64,000 nt of DNA from Streptomyces sp. NBC_01197 (GCF_036010505.1 NZ_CP108569.1:6420501-6484500), one strand, 5' to 3'; positions 35,113 to 43,720 are shown, counted from the first letter of the stretch. The notes: generated from the letters alone by a model not told the origin. A program made the numbers and translations.

Positions 35113-35952
35113 ATGACCACCACTCTGCGGCCGACCGGGCCGCTTCAGCAGGGCGCCGAAGGCGCCAGGGCACGCTCCTACGAGGTCTGCGTGAACAGCC
35201 GCCCGGTGGGCGCCGTCGACCTGCGTACGGACCCCGCGTTCGGGCCCGCAGGCGGCGTGATCGACGGGCTGCGGATCGACGAGCCCGACCGGGGGCGCGG
35301 CCGGGGCGCCGTGGCCGCCCTCGCCGCCGAGGAGGTGCTGCGCGGCTGGGGGTGCGACCGGGTGCGGATCGGCGTACCTGCCGACGCCACGGCCGCGCTG
35401 CGGCTGGCCGACGCGCTCGGCTACACCCTGCTCAACAGCCACCTGCTGAAGGAACTGCCCCAGCAGCCGCCGGAACTGCCCGCCGGGGTGGAGGGCCGCC
35501 GGATGCGCGAGGACGAGTTCCCGGCTTGGCTGACCAGGGCCGTCGACGGCTACGCCCGGTCCTGGACCGACCGGGGAATGCCGGAGGCCCGGGCACGCGC
35601 CAAGTCCGAGGCCGAACACCGGGAGAACCTTCCAGACGGCCTGGCGACCGCCGGCGTCGCCATCGATGTGCTGGTCGAGGGCGGCCGGGTGGTCGGGTAC
35701 GTCTGGATCGCCGAGACCGAACTGGACCCCGGCCGCCGCGGCGCCTTCGTCTTCGACGTCGAGGTCGCCGAGGAGCACCGCGGGCGGGGCCACGGCCGTT
35801 CGCTGATGCTGCTCGCCGAGCGCGAGGCGCTGGCGGCCGGGACGCGGCTGATCAAGCTGAACGTGTTCGCGGCGAACACTCCGGCGGTCCGGCTCTACGC
35901 GTCACTCGGCTACCGGGAGTCCGTTCGCTTCTCCACCAAGCCGCTGCTCTGA
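35113..35952 (+). CDS. Tandem-domain GNAT acetyltransferase
   Basis: 279 residues with two GNAT-like halves. The first (~15-115) shows DGLRIDEPDRGRGRGAVAALA. The second (~130-279) shows FVFDVEVAEEHRGRGHGRSLMLLAE with the acetyl-CoA loop RGRGHG, then LNVFAANTPAVRLYASLGY. Start ATG 35113; no Shine-Dalgarno, and TACAAC ends about 10 nt upstream, so a very short leader is possible. Substrate unknown. Confidence 0.82.
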   Translation: MTTTLRPTGPLQQGAEGARARSYEVCVNSRPVGAVDLRTDPAFGPAGGVIDGLRIDEPDRGRGRGAVAALAAEEVLRGWGCDRVRIGVPADATAALRLADALGYTLLNSHLLKELPQQPPELPAGVEGRRMREDEFPAWLTRAVDGYARSWTDRGMPEARARAKSEAEHRENLPDGLATAGVAIDVLVEGGRVVGYVWIAETELDPGRRGAFVFDVEVAEEHRGRGHGRSLMLLAEREALAAGTRLIKLNVFAANTPAVRLYASLGYRESVRFSTKPLL

Positions 35953-36015
35953 CCTTCGACCCTTCCCGCGAGGGGAGGAGGCTCCGCGATGGCCGCACTT
36001 CCGGCGGAAGACGGA

Positions 36016-36531
36016 TCAGGCTCCGGCGGCGAGCAGCCGGTCGGCGATCTCCTCGATCCGCTCGCGCAGACCTTTCTGGCTATTGCCGCCGTCCAGCCGT
36101 TCGCCGCCGATGACATAGGTCGGGGTGCCGGTGACGCCGATCGCCTTGCCCTCGGCATGGTCGGCGTCGACGGTCAGCATGTGCCGGCCGTCGATCAGCA
36201 CCGTGTCGAACTCATCGGTGTCCAGGCCGAGTTCACCGGCCGCCTCCAGCAGGACCGGCTCGCCCCGGGAGGCCAGCTCCCCGGTGCGGGCGAGCACGGC
36301 CTCCGTGTACGGCCAGCCCTGCCCCTGCTCGAACGCCTCCTCCGCCGCCTGGGCCGCCGCGTAGGCGTGCCGGTGCTTCTCCAGCGGAAAGTGGCGCAGC
36401 CGCAGGTCGAGACGGTCGCCGTAGCGGGCCCGCAGCGCGCGTACGTCGTCCAGGGCGCTGTGGCAGTCGGGGCACTGGAGCTCGCACCAGACGTCCAGGA
36501 CGACGCGGCGGGAGGGGGAGGAGTCACTCAT
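36016..36531 (-). CDS. DsbA-family thioredoxin-fold protein (FrnE-like)
   Basis: 171 residues with no signal peptide, so cytoplasmic. The redox site CPDC lies in VWCELQCPDCHSALDD, a helical insert follows (~50-130), and the cis-Pro loop appears as GVTGTPTYVIGG. Start ATG 36531 with GGGAG upstream. Probably a cytoplasmic thiol-disulfide oxidoreductase or isomerase; partners unknown. Confidence 0.85.
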   Translation of the reverse strand: MSDSSPSRRVVLDVWCELQCPDCHSALDDVRALRARYGDRLDLRLRHFPLEKHRHAYAAAQAAEEAFEQGQGWPYTEAVLARTGELASRGEPVLLEAAGELGLDTDEFDTVLIDGRHMLTVDADHAEGKAIGVTGTPTYVIGGERLDGGNSQKGLRERIEEIADRLLAAGA

Positions 36532-36685
36532 GGCGCCAGTCTCCCAGCCGTACGCGGTACGGCCCAACCGGGACCTGAGGAGGATCCGCCCCCGAGATGT
36601 CCCTGAAGTCGGACCGGGACGTGGCCCGCGCGCCCCACTCCGGTGCAGGATGGAGGGAAGCGAACCCATGGCTGGAGGAGACCGG

Positions 36686-37174
36686 ATGATTGCCGAGACC
36701 GTCTGTTCCGCGGTGTCCGCGGCGGGGCTGGGCATCGCCGCGATCACTGCGTACCGCAAGCGATTTCTGTCGGCGACCCGCATTTTGGCGTACTCGCTGG
36801 TCCCGGTGGGACTGGTGCTGACGGGGGTCGTCGGCTGGGTGGCCGACATCGTGTTCAAGCCGTCGGTCTGGCTCGGCTTCGCGATGCTCGCGGTCGCCTG
36901 GCTGCTGTTCATGACCACCAGGGCTGTCGAGCGCCGCTCCGGCGGCACCCGCAAGGAACGCAGGGCGGCCGCCAGGGCGGCCGAGGCGGACGCGGTCGCT
37001 CCCGCGGCCCCGGCGCCCTCGCTGCCGGGCCGTGCCGGAGCGCAGCAGCGGGCCGCCGCGCGGCCCGCGCCGCAGGCCGAGGAGACCGCGCCCAAGGCCC
37101 CCGCACCCAAGACCGCCGCACCCACCGAGGACTTCTCCGACATCGAGGAGATCCTCAAGAAGCACGGCATCTGA
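36686..37174 (+). CDS. Conserved membrane protein with cytoplasmic Ala/Pro-rich tail
   Basis: 162 residues starting at the ATG 36686, 5 nt after CTGGAGGAG. Hydrophobic segments at ~6-25, ~33-55 and ~62-80 are followed by a basic stretch (RRSGGTRKERRAAARAAE), an Ala/Pro-rich linker and an acidic end (TEDFSDIEEILKKHGI) that looks like a docking helix. Function not recognised. Confidence 0.75.
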   Translation: MIAETVCSAVSAAGLGIAAITAYRKRFLSATRILAYSLVPVGLVLTGVVGWVADIVFKPSVWLGFAMLAVAWLLFMTTRAVERRSGGTRKERRAAARAAEADAVAPAAPAPSLPGRAGAQQRAAARPAPQAEETAPKAPAPKTAAPTEDFSDIEEILKKHGI

Positions 37175-37331
37175 CCGCAGGACCACGGCACCTGACCAGG
37201 CCGGGTACGGGACGGGCCCGCCGGTCCCGCCCGGATGGGGCGCGACCGTACGATGAGGGCACTCCGCGCGGGCAGCCGGAGATCACCCGGGGCCGGCCCG
37301 GGCACAGCCAGTTACAGCAGGTGGGACAGAC

Positions 37332-38345
37332 GTGGCAGGCATCAAGGACGTGGCCGGACGTGCGGGCGTCTCGGTCGGCACCGTGTCCAACGTCATCAAC
37401 CGGCCGGCCTCCGTCTCGCCGGAGACCCGCGCCCGGGTGCAGGCGGCCATCGCTGAACTCGGCTATGTACGGAGCGAGTCGGCCAGACAGCTGAGGGCCG
37501 GCAGCAGCCGGATCGTGGCGCTGCTCGTGCTCGACATGGGCAACCCCTTCTTCGTGGACATCGCCCGCGGGGCCGAACGGGCCGCCCGCAGTGCCGGGCT
37601 CGGAGTCATGGTCTGCAACAGCGACCAGAGCGCGGCGGAGGAAGCCGCCTACCTCTCGCTCTTCGCCGAGCAGCGGGTGCTGGGCGTGCTGGTCACCCCG
37701 GCCGACCCCACCGGGAAGAGCCTGGAGGACTTCGGCCGGCACGGTATCCCCTCCGTCCTGGTCGACCGGGTGGCGTCCGGCGCTGCCTCCTGCGCGGTTT
37801 CGGTCGACGATGTCCAGGGCGGCGCCCTGGCCGTGGGCCATCTCGTCGCCGCGGGGCACCGGTCGATCGCGTTCGTCACCGGGCCGCCGGAACTGCGCCA
37901 GATCCAGGACCGCAGGAAGGGCGCGCTGGCCGCGCTCCAGGAGGCAGGACTGCCGCCCGAGGCCCTCGTGGAGATCTCCACGGGCCGGCTCGACGTGGCG
38001 GCGGGCCGGGACGCCGGCGCCCGTCTGGTCGGTCTTGTGCCACGGCCGACCGCCGTCTTCTGCGTGAACGACCTGCTGGCGCTCGGCGTGCTCCAGTCGC
38101 TGTACGCCGCGGGCGTCAAGGTGCCGCAGGACATGGCCATCGTCGGCTACGACGACATCGAGTTCGCGGCGGCGGCCGCCGTACCGCTGACCTCGGTACG
38201 TCAGCCGGCGGTGCTGATGGGGCGGATGGCGGCCGAACTCCTCCTGGAGGAGGCCGGGTACGCGGGCGACGCAGAGCATCTGCACCGCGGTGTCATGCTC
38301 CAGCCCGAGCTCGTCGTCCGGGCGTCCAGCATTCCGCCGCACTGA
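37332..38345 (+). CDS. LacI/GalR-family transcriptional regulator
   Basis: A 337-residue repressor. The N-terminal helix-turn-helix and hinge helix (IKDVAGRAGVSVGTVSNVINRPASVSPETR, about 4-33) are followed by a periplasmic-binding-protein-like sensor (LLVLDMGNPFFVDIARGAERAA, then AFVTGPPELRQIQDRRKG and VGYDDIEFAAAAAVPLTSVRQP). Start GTG 37332. Such proteins usually control sugar catabolism, but no sugar genes lie next to it, so the target is probably elsewhere. Confidence 0.9.
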   Translation: MAGIKDVAGRAGVSVGTVSNVINRPASVSPETRARVQAAIAELGYVRSESARQLRAGSSRIVALLVLDMGNPFFVDIARGAERAARSAGLGVMVCNSDQSAAEEAAYLSLFAEQRVLGVLVTPADPTGKSLEDFGRHGIPSVLVDRVASGAASCAVSVDDVQGGALAVGHLVAAGHRSIAFVTGPPELRQIQDRRKGALAALQEAGLPPEALVEISTGRLDVAAGRDAGARLVGLVPRPTAVFCVNDLLALGVLQSLYAAGVKVPQDMAIVGYDDIEFAAAAAVPLTSVRQPAVLMGRMAAELLLEEAGYAGDAEHLHRGVMLQPELVVRASSIPPH

Positions 38346-38460
38346 CGTCCGGCCGGCGCACGGACAGCCGGACGGGCTGTCACGGGATCCAGCGGACCGG
38401 CCACCGCCATATGCGTGTTGACCGGCGAAAACGGCTCCACTGCGTCATCATCGGCCCGAG

Positions 38461-38619
38461 ATGCCGGATACCTGCCGGGACGATGTCGCCGTCCCCACCC
38501 CTGCCCCCGAGCCGCGTGGCTGCCTCTTCGCGCTCTCCCAGCCGCCCCTGATGATCTTCCTCGGGGTGATCTGCTGTCTGCTGCTCATGGCGGCCGTGCA
38601 CGACCTGTTCCTGCTGTGA
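38461..38619 (+). CDS. Small single-helix membrane protein (52 aa)
   Basis: A 52-residue frame, ATG 38461 to TGA 38619, that I translated directly. The N-terminal half is polar (MPDTCRDDVAVPTPAPEPRG). The C-terminal half is a long hydrophobic helix beginning LMIFLGVICCLLLMAAVHD. It has three Cys in total, two of them in the helix. Convergent with the CGNR gene, 9 bp away. GC-skewed codon thirds support coding; function unknown. Confidence 0.6.
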   Translation: MPDTCRDDVAVPTPAPEPRGCLFALSQPPLMIFLGVICCLLLMAAVHDLFLL

Positions 38620-38628
38620 GGGCCGACG

Positions 38629-39186
38629 TCAGCCCGCGGCCGCCTTCCGTCTGGCGCGGTAGGCGGCGACATGCAGGCGGTTGCCGCAGGTGCGGCTGTC
38701 GCAGTACCGGCGGGAGCGGTTGCGCGAGAGATCGACGAAGGCGTGTCCGCAGTCCGGTGCCTCGCAGCGGCGCAGCCGCTCCTGCTCGCCCGCGACGACG
38801 ATGAAGGCGAGCGCCATCCCGCCGTCGGCCGCCAGGTGGTCGGCGACCGAGGCGCCGGGGGCGAAGTAGTGCACATGCCAGTCGTAACCGTCGTGGTCGG
38901 TGAGCTGCGGAGTCGTGCCCGCGGACGCGACGAGCCGGTTGACGAGCGCCGCCGCTGCGCGGGACCCCGGGGCGGCGAACACCTCGGCGAACTGCCGGCG
39001 TACCCCGATCACGGCCTGCCGGTCGTCCTCGCCGAGCTTCCCCACGCCGCTCACGTCGTAGTCGCGCACGAAGGCGTACAGCCCCTCGATGTCGGCGAGC
39101 GGGTCGGCGTCCGAACCCTCCGGCGTGGTGTTCACCAGACCGACCACCACGTTGAGGGCGATCCGGGTGTCGTGGGGGATCAGCAC
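38629..39186 (-). CDS. CGNR zinc-finger (ABATE-domain) putative regulator
   Basis: 185 residues. The C-terminal ~45 residues hold the CGNR zinc finger: CEAPDCGHAFVDLSRNRSRRYC then CGNR, with four Cys ligands. The N-terminal part is the ABATE (stress-induced, treble-clef-associated) domain, starting MLIPHDTRIALNVVVGLVNT. The GTG at 39186 has CAGGGAG upstream. Proteins of this type are thought to be transcription regulators; targets unknown. Confidence 0.85.
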   Translation of the reverse strand: MLIPHDTRIALNVVVGLVNTTPEGSDADPLADIEGLYAFVRDYDVSGVGKLGEDDRQAVIGVRRQFAEVFAAPGSRAAAALVNRLVASAGTTPQLTDHDGYDWHVHYFAPGASVADHLAADGGMALAFIVVAGEQERLRRCEAPDCGHAFVDLSRNRSRRYCDSRTCGNRLHVAAYRARRKAAAG

Positions 39187-39264
39187 GATGCACTCCCTGG
39201 CCTGCGACGGGCCGGCGCCCGCCGATGCTCGCCGACTCTAGCCGCTCCCCTCCCGGACGCACCG

Positions 39265-39304
39265 GGGCGCCGTCCCCGCGGTGGATTCCGCGGGGACGGC
39301 GCCC
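39265..39304 (-). terminator. Terminator after ssgB
   Basis: Perfect 17-bp arms (39265-39281, 39288-39304) with a 6-nt loop, between the ssgB stop (39381) and the CGNR start (39186) on the same strand. Confidence 0.85.
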
Positions 39305-39380
39305 GGCTTCTGGCGTATGTCGTTGTCTGCGCGGTGCCGTCGCCCCGAGTCGGACGGCGCCGGGCCTCTCGCGGCCTGGC

Positions 39381-39794
39381 TCAGCTTTCGGCCAGAATGT
39401 GCGAGAGCTCGGTGTCGAGGTCGAAGTGACGGTGTTCCGTACCGGGTGGCACGGCGGCGTCGGTCCGCTTGAGGAACGACTCCAGAGCCCTCGCAGGGGC
39501 TTCGAGCAGCGCTTCTCCTTCCGGGGAGCTCAGGGCGATACAGACCACGCCCTGGCCGTGACTGCGCGACGGCCAGACTCGGACGTCGCCGGTGCCGGTG
39601 GGCCTGTGCAGACCCTCTGCGAGGAGATCGCGGGCGAAAACCCACTCCACGGTCTCCTCGGCTCCGGTGTGGAAGGTGGCATGCACGGCATACGGATCGG
39701 CCGTGTCATACCGCAGGCCCGCGGGTACAGGCAGTGATGACTCGCTCGACACAACGAGGCGCAGGTGCAGCTCGCAGCTGACCGTGGTGTTCAT
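39381..39794 (-). CDS. ssgB: SsgB, sporulation-specific cell division protein (SALP family)
   Basis: 137 residues starting MNTTVSCELHLRLVV at the ATG 39794. The whole protein, including VPAGLRYDTADPYAVHATF and GDVRVWPSRSHGQGVVCI, matches my memory of SsgB, the most conserved SsgA-like protein of streptomycetes. SsgB marks future septum sites in aerial hyphae and recruits FtsZ there, with SsgA. An alternative upstream start (39860) would add an implausible basic extension. In S. coelicolor ssgB is reported to be controlled by the stress sigma factor sigma-H; a loose match lies upstream. Confidence 0.96.
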   Translation of the reverse strand: MNTTVSCELHLRLVVSSESSLPVPAGLRYDTADPYAVHATFHTGAEETVEWVFARDLLAEGLHRPTGTGDVRVWPSRSHGQGVVCIALSSPEGEALLEAPARALESFLKRTDAAVPPGTEHRHFDLDTELSHILAES

Positions 39795-39853
39795 AAGCGC
39801 CAGGGCCTTTCGCTCAGTGTGCGCTCGGGGATTCGCACGTCGGCGAAATCGAC

Positions 39854-39879
39854 ATGCCACCTACGGTGCCGTTGTAAAC
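39854..39879 (-). promoter_or_regulatory. Possible sigma-H-type promoter of ssgB
   Basis: On the minus strand GTTT (39879-39876) is followed after 16 bp by TGGCAT (39859-39854), 4 of 6 matches to the GGGTAT-like -10 of sigma-H promoters. Transcription would start about 50 nt before the ssgB ATG. The match is weak; the call rests partly on the known sigma-H control of ssgB. Confidence 0.3.
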
Positions 39880-40005
39880 CCCTCTGACCGATTTGTGGCT
39901 CTTAAGGTCGCCTGTACGGCGGAGTATGAGTTTGTACGGTTACGGCAAACGGGTGACGCTCCGCGTGACGGCTCCCGGGCCGGCCGGTCCAGTAGGTTGG
40001 AGTGC

Positions 40006-40470
40006 ATGAATACGGAGAGTGACGGACGGAGTGGAGGTGCCGCGGTGGCATCCCCGGGCGGCGGGACGGGCGTGAGCGGCGCGGACGCGTCCTCGGGGCG
40101 CGTACCCGGGTCCCGGGCCCCGGCCTTCGTCAGGAAGTCCAGGGCGCTGCGTCTGAGCTGGCAGGCGGGCGTCTTCCTCGCGGGCCTCACCGTGGTGGCC
40201 GCGGGCGTCGTCATGCTGCCGCTGCCGGGGCCCGGCTGGCTGGTGATCTTCGGTGGCATGGCGGTCTGGGCGACCGAGTTCGTCTGGGCGCAGCTGGTGC
40301 TCCGCTGGACCAGGCGGAAGGTGGCCGAAGCGGCGCGCAAGGCACTCGACCCCCGGGCCCGGCGCCGGAATCTGATCCTGTTCACGGCCGGGCTGGTGAT
40401 CGTGGCCGTGCTGCTCGCGATCTACGTCGGGCGGTTCGGGCTCGTGATGCCGTGGAAGATCCACGAGTGA
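40006..40470 (+). CDS. PGPGW-family (TIGR02611-like) membrane protein
   Basis: 154 residues, ATG 40006 after GGTTGGAG. A Gly/Ser-rich N-terminus is followed by two closely spaced helices around the motif MLPLPGPGWLVIFGGMAVWATEFVWA, then a basic loop (RWTRRKVAEAARKALDPRARRR) and a third helix. LPGPGW identifies the family of actinobacterial membrane proteins; no function is known. It is divergent from ssgB across 211 bp. Confidence 0.82.
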   Translation: MNTESDGRSGGAAVASPGGGTGVSGADASSGRVPGSRAPAFVRKSRALRLSWQAGVFLAGLTVVAAGVVMLPLPGPGWLVIFGGMAVWATEFVWAQLVLRWTRRKVAEAARKALDPRARRRNLILFTAGLVIVAVLLAIYVGRFGLVMPWKIHE

Positions 40471-40542
40471 TCCAAGATCCACGAGTGGCTCCGGGGTGGT
40501 CCGGAACGGCCCGGGCCATGCGGTAATGTTTTCCCTGCGCCC

Positions 40543-40614
40543 GGGCGATTAGCTCAGTGGGAGAGCGCTTCGTTCACACCGAAGAGGTCACTGGTTCGAA
40601 CCCAGTATCGCCCA
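40543..40614 (+). tRNA. tRNA-Val (CAC)
   Basis: 72 nt, acceptor GGGCGAT/ATCGCCC, discriminator A, anticodon stem CTTCG/CGAAG with loop TTCACAC, anticodon CAC. The T-arm and most of the D-arm match the tRNA-Val(GAC) genes at 32.5-32.8 kb. Confidence 0.95.
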
Positions 40615-40624
40615 CCGTCCGGTT

Positions 40625-40662
40625 CCGATGGCCCGGAGGCTTTCCAGCCTCCGGGCCATCGG
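40625..40662 (+). terminator. Terminator after the first tRNA-Val(CAC)
   Basis: Perfect 17-bp arms (40625-40641, 40646-40662) with a TTCC loop, 10 bp after the tRNA. Confidence 0.88.
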
Positions 40663-40746
40663 CGTTCCACAGTGACGGCCGGTTCCGCCCCCGCCGTAAG
40701 AGTTTGAACCAGGACCGGCGGGCCCTGTATGGTTCAGTCCGTTCCC

Positions 40747-40818
40747 GGGCGATTAGCTCAGTGGGAGAGCGCTTCGTTCACACCGAAGAGGTCACTGGTT
40801 CGAACCCAGTATCGCCCA
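40747..40818 (+). tRNA. tRNA-Val (CAC), second copy
   Basis: 72 nt, identical to the copy at 40543-40614. The flanks differ, apart from a short CCCGGGCGATT-type entry, so the copies are separate transcription units. Confidence 0.95.
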
Positions 40819-40826
40819 CCGGGTCA

Positions 40827-40861
40827 GGCCGGTCCGCCACCGCGGACCGGCCTTTCTGTTT
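40827..40861 (+). terminator. Terminator with T-tract after the second tRNA-Val(CAC)
   Basis: 11-bp arms (40827-40837, 40842-40852) with a CACC loop, followed by TTTCTGTTT, one of the few classic U-tract terminators in the window. Confidence 0.9.
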
Positions 40862-40901
40862 GCCGCACATGCCGTATGCCGGTTCTTTTCCGTGCCGACG
40901 G

Positions 40902-41627
40902 TCAGGCCACCACGGACAGTTCGGTCCGCAGCGGCCACGACGGATCCACGGCCTCCGGTGTGCCCTGCCGGGCGAACCAGGCCTGCAGTCCGCGCGCCTG
41001 CGCCGCGTGCCAGGTCGTCTGCAGCGTGTGCAGCTCACCGGGTGTCAGCCGCTCCAGCCGCCCCGCGAACCGGCGCCCTATCGCCCGTACGAGCTCCAGT
41101 GAGGCCAGTGCGTCCGCGGCCGCGTCATGGGCGCCGTCCAGTCGTACCTCGTACTGCTCGCAGAGATCCGTCAGCGTGCGGTGGCCCTTGCGGTAGCGGT
41201 CCAGGTGTTTGTCCAGGACGCGCGGGTCCAGCACCCGCAGCGGCGACTCCCCGAGGTACCGGCCGAGCGACGAGGCGCGGTGGCGTCTCAACTCCCGGTC
41301 GAGCAGGGTCAGATCGAAGGGTGCGTTCATGACCACCAGTGGACGGCCCGCCGCACACTGCTCGGCCAGCGCCCTGGCTATCTCCGCCACCACGGGCGAC
41401 GGCCAGCGGCCGTTGCGCTGCAGATGGAGATCGGTCAGACCATGGATCTCGGTGGCGCCCGCGGGCACCGGGATGCCCGGATTCACCAGCCAGCGGGTGG
41501 TGCGCGGCCGCCCTCCCGCGGTGTCCTGCACGACCAGTGCGGCGGACACGATGCGGTCGTCCTCGACGTCCACGCCCGTCGTCTCGGTGTCAAAAGCTGC
41601 CAGGGGTCCTTCGAACCAGCACGGCAT
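40902..41627 (-). CDS. DnaQ-like 3'-5' exonuclease (DEDDh)
   Basis: A 241-residue exonuclease. Exo I AFDTETTG, Exo II APFDL (in VVMNAPFDLTLLDREL) and Exo III HDAAADALA provide the D-E-D-D residues and the His of the DEDDh class; EIHGLT is also typical. It is a stand-alone proofreading-type or DNA-repair nuclease, not the polymerase III epsilon subunit. Start ATG 41627, 7 nt after GAGGAG; the frame is open upstream without a site. Confidence 0.92.
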   Translation of the reverse strand: MPCWFEGPLAAFDTETTGVDVEDDRIVSAALVVQDTAGGRPRTTRWLVNPGIPVPAGATEIHGLTDLHLQRNGRWPSPVVAEIARALAEQCAAGRPLVVMNAPFDLTLLDRELRRHRASSLGRYLGESPLRVLDPRVLDKHLDRYRKGHRTLTDLCEQYEVRLDGAHDAAADALASLELVRAIGRRFAGRLERLTPGELHTLQTTWHAAQARGLQAWFARQGTPEAVDPSWPLRTELSVVA

Positions 41628-41809
41628 GTCCCAACTCCTCGCACTCACTTGGCAGATGGCGTGCGACATCCGCCCGATTCGGTGATACCCGGCTGTTTGC
41701 GACATACGCCGACCGGAGACAACACAGGTGACGGGCGCGGACATTGACGGCTCGTCGCCGGAAATGGACCGGCCCGGTATCGGCACAGTCCGGAAGGCAC
41801 ACCACAGCC

Positions 41810-42376
41810 ATGGCGCTCACGCAGCCCGAACGGGGCCCCCTGGTGCCCGAGCGGCTCGCGCTGCTGCGCGGTTCGCTCGCCACCACCGCCTGTATGGAGA
41901 CCTTTCAGGTGGGATATCTGCACGCGGTCGCGGCCGCTTCGGGATGTTCGCTGTCCCAGCCCTTCCCGGACAACGGGATCGACTGGCATGTGAGCCACGG
42001 AGCTCCGGACCACACCGTGGACGACGAAGTGACGATCAAGGTGCAGCTGAAATGCACCTACCAGATCGCCCCGGATCCGCCCGGCGCGGCCTTCTCCTTC
42101 ACGCTCGACAACGCCCATCTCGTGAAGCTCGCCCGTACGCCGGTCTCGGTGCACAAGATCCTCGTCGTGATGCTCGTGCCGCGGACCCGGGACGACTGGC
42201 TGCGGGCCGGTCACGACCGGCTCGATCTGCGGCACTGCTGTTACTGGACCAACCTGGCAGGCCACCCGGTGACGGGCCGGCACAGGACCACCGTGCGGAT
42301 CCCGACCTCGCGGATATTCGACGACCGAGCACTCTGCGAGATCATGACCCGTGTCGGGGCCGGAGGGAGACCTTGA
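41810..42376 (+). CDS. DUF4365-like protein, possible PD-(D/E)XK nuclease fold
   Basis: 188 residues. ETFQVGYLHAVAAASGCSLS, then DNGIDWHVSH and DEVTIKVQLKCT resemble DUF4365 proteins. The GIDW...VQLKCT pair (Asp, then Q-L-K on the next strand) is the kind of remote PD-(D/E)XK active site seen in restriction-type nucleases. Start ATG 41810 (MALTQPERGPLVPE). It ends in TGATG, overlapping the next gene's ATG by one base, so the two proteins are made together. Role unknown; the nuclease idea is inference. Confidence 0.6.
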   Translation: MALTQPERGPLVPERLALLRGSLATTACMETFQVGYLHAVAAASGCSLSQPFPDNGIDWHVSHGAPDHTVDDEVTIKVQLKCTYQIAPDPPGAAFSFTLDNAHLVKLARTPVSVHKILVVMLVPRTRDDWLRAGHDRLDLRHCCYWTNLAGHPVTGRHRTTVRIPTSRIFDDRALCEIMTRVGAGGRP

Positions 42377-43635
42377 TGCAGCACCGCCCGCTCGACGAAC
42401 CCGTACGTTCCCACCCGGACGAAGGACCGGGGGTCCGGGACGGCGGCGAGGGCCCCGACCCCGCGCGCGTCGACCCCGCGGTACTCGGCGCACTGCTCGG
42501 CCGGCACGGCTGGCTCCGCCGCGGCGGAGCCGCCGGCCGCTATGCCCGCTGGACGCCGCCCGGTCCCGCCGGCCGGGGTACGAGCGTCCTCGTCCCCGAG
42601 AGCCGCTCCTTCCCCGACAGCGACGACCTGCTGGCCGAGGCGCTCACCGCGCTCACCCGCTGCGCCGCGCCGTCGGCCCGCGAGGTGCTGGTCGCGCTGG
42701 CCGTCCCGAGCGACGAGATCCGCTGGTCGCGGGAGACCGCGGACGACCTGGCCGGGGTGGCGCCCTGGGCCGTCCAGGAGCAACTGCGTTCGGCCGCACG
42801 CCAGATGCTCACGGCGGGCGCCCTGGCCGCGGCCCGCAGCGCCGGGTACCACGGAGCCCGCCACCGCAGGCAGGCCGGTGCCGCGCTTGACGGCGTGCTG
42901 GCGGGGCCGGCACCGGACGGGCGCGGACTCACCGCCTTCGTCCCCGTGGAGCCGGGCCGGCCCGCCGTGATCCGGCTGCACCACGCGCTCCACGCCGCCA
43001 GGGAGGCGGTGGACTACCAGCGGGCGACGGGCGGGATGGACGCGTTCGACGCCGCCGTGCGCGCCGGGGTGAGCCGCGAGCTGACCGAGGCGGTCGTCGC
43101 GCTCGTACGGGGCACCGAAGGGTTCTCGGTCGCGCTGGCCTGGGCGCCGGCGGCCGGGGTGCCCGAGGGGTGCGCGGCCAGGCCGGAACCGGTCGGGTTC
43201 TCGCCCGGCGACCTTCCCGCGCTGCGGGCGGCCGGCGCCCGCTATCTGTACTCGGAACCCTCCCTGCCGGTCCGGGTCACGGGCGCGGTCGTACGGATGC
43301 GCCGCTCGGCGCCCGGCGGTCCCGGCACGGTGCGGCTGCGGGTGCTGGCCGGCGCCGAGGTCCCGTACGTACGGATGGTGCTCGACGAGGAGGCGTACCG
43401 GATCGCGGGCCACGCGCATCTGGTCGGGCTGCCGGTCAGGGTGCAGGGCAGGCTGGAGAGCCGCAGCGGCTTCCGCCGGCTCACCGGCGCCGAAGGGGTG
43501 GTCCCCGTCCAGGTGGACGAGGCGGAGCGGGACCGGCTGATGAAGGCGCTCCAGGAGAACCTCGACTTCTTCGAGGAGGCCTGTGCGGGGGAGCGGGCGC
43601 AGGGCGCGGAGGGCGACGGGAGCGAGGACGCTTAA
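42376..43635 (+). CDS. Conserved protein of unknown function, coupled to DUF4365-like gene
   Basis: 419 residues with no membrane segment and no motif I recognise. The N-terminal ~30 residues are acidic and disordered. The central part is helical, and residues ~310-390 ([14 protein letters not shown] through [21 protein letters not shown]) look beta-rich and could be a small OB-like domain. The end is acidic. Start ATG 42376 after GGAGGGAG. It shares a transcript with the DUF4365-like gene and lies just before thrS. Confidence 0.7.
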   Translation: MQHRPLDEPVRSHPDEGPGVRDGGEGPDPARVDPAVLGALLGRHGWLRRGGAAGRYARWTPPGPAGRGTSVLVPESRSFPDSDDLLAEALTALTRCAAPSAREVLVALAVPSDEIRWSRETADDLAGVAPWAVQEQLRSAARQMLTAGALAAARSAGYHGARHRRQAGAALDGVLAGPAPDGRGLTAFVPVEPGRPAVIRLHHALHAAREAVDYQRATGGMDAFDAAVRAGVSRELTEAVVALVRGTEGFSVALAWAPAAGVPEGCAARPEPVGFSPGDLPALRAAGARYLYSEPSLPVRVTGAVVRMRRSAPGGPGTVRLRVLAGAEVPYVRMVLDEEAYRIAGHAHLVGLPVRVQGRLESRSGFRRLTGAEGVVPVQVDEAERDRLMKALQENLDFFEEACAGERAQGAEGDGSEDA

Positions 43636-43720
43636 CCGTTTCGCAAACCACGCCCCGGGCTCGGTACGATTCAGGCGCGCCGCGCTCCGCAGGCGCACCC
43701 CCCTGAGTCAGGAGAGACCG

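Noticed and set aside
40543..40818. Attachment sites of an integrated element at the duplicated tRNA-Val(CAC).
   Set aside because: The copies are complete, 132 bp apart, with terminators and no integrase or cargo between them; simple duplication explains them.
41810..43635. Calling the DUF4365-like pair a phage-defence system.
   Set aside because: No toxin, helicase, methylase or other defence marker adjoins, the location is housekeeping core, and the nuclease motif is only a suggestion.
43636..43720. T-box riboswitch controlling thrS.
   Set aside because: The leader is only 85 bp and contains no T-box sequence or specifier stem.
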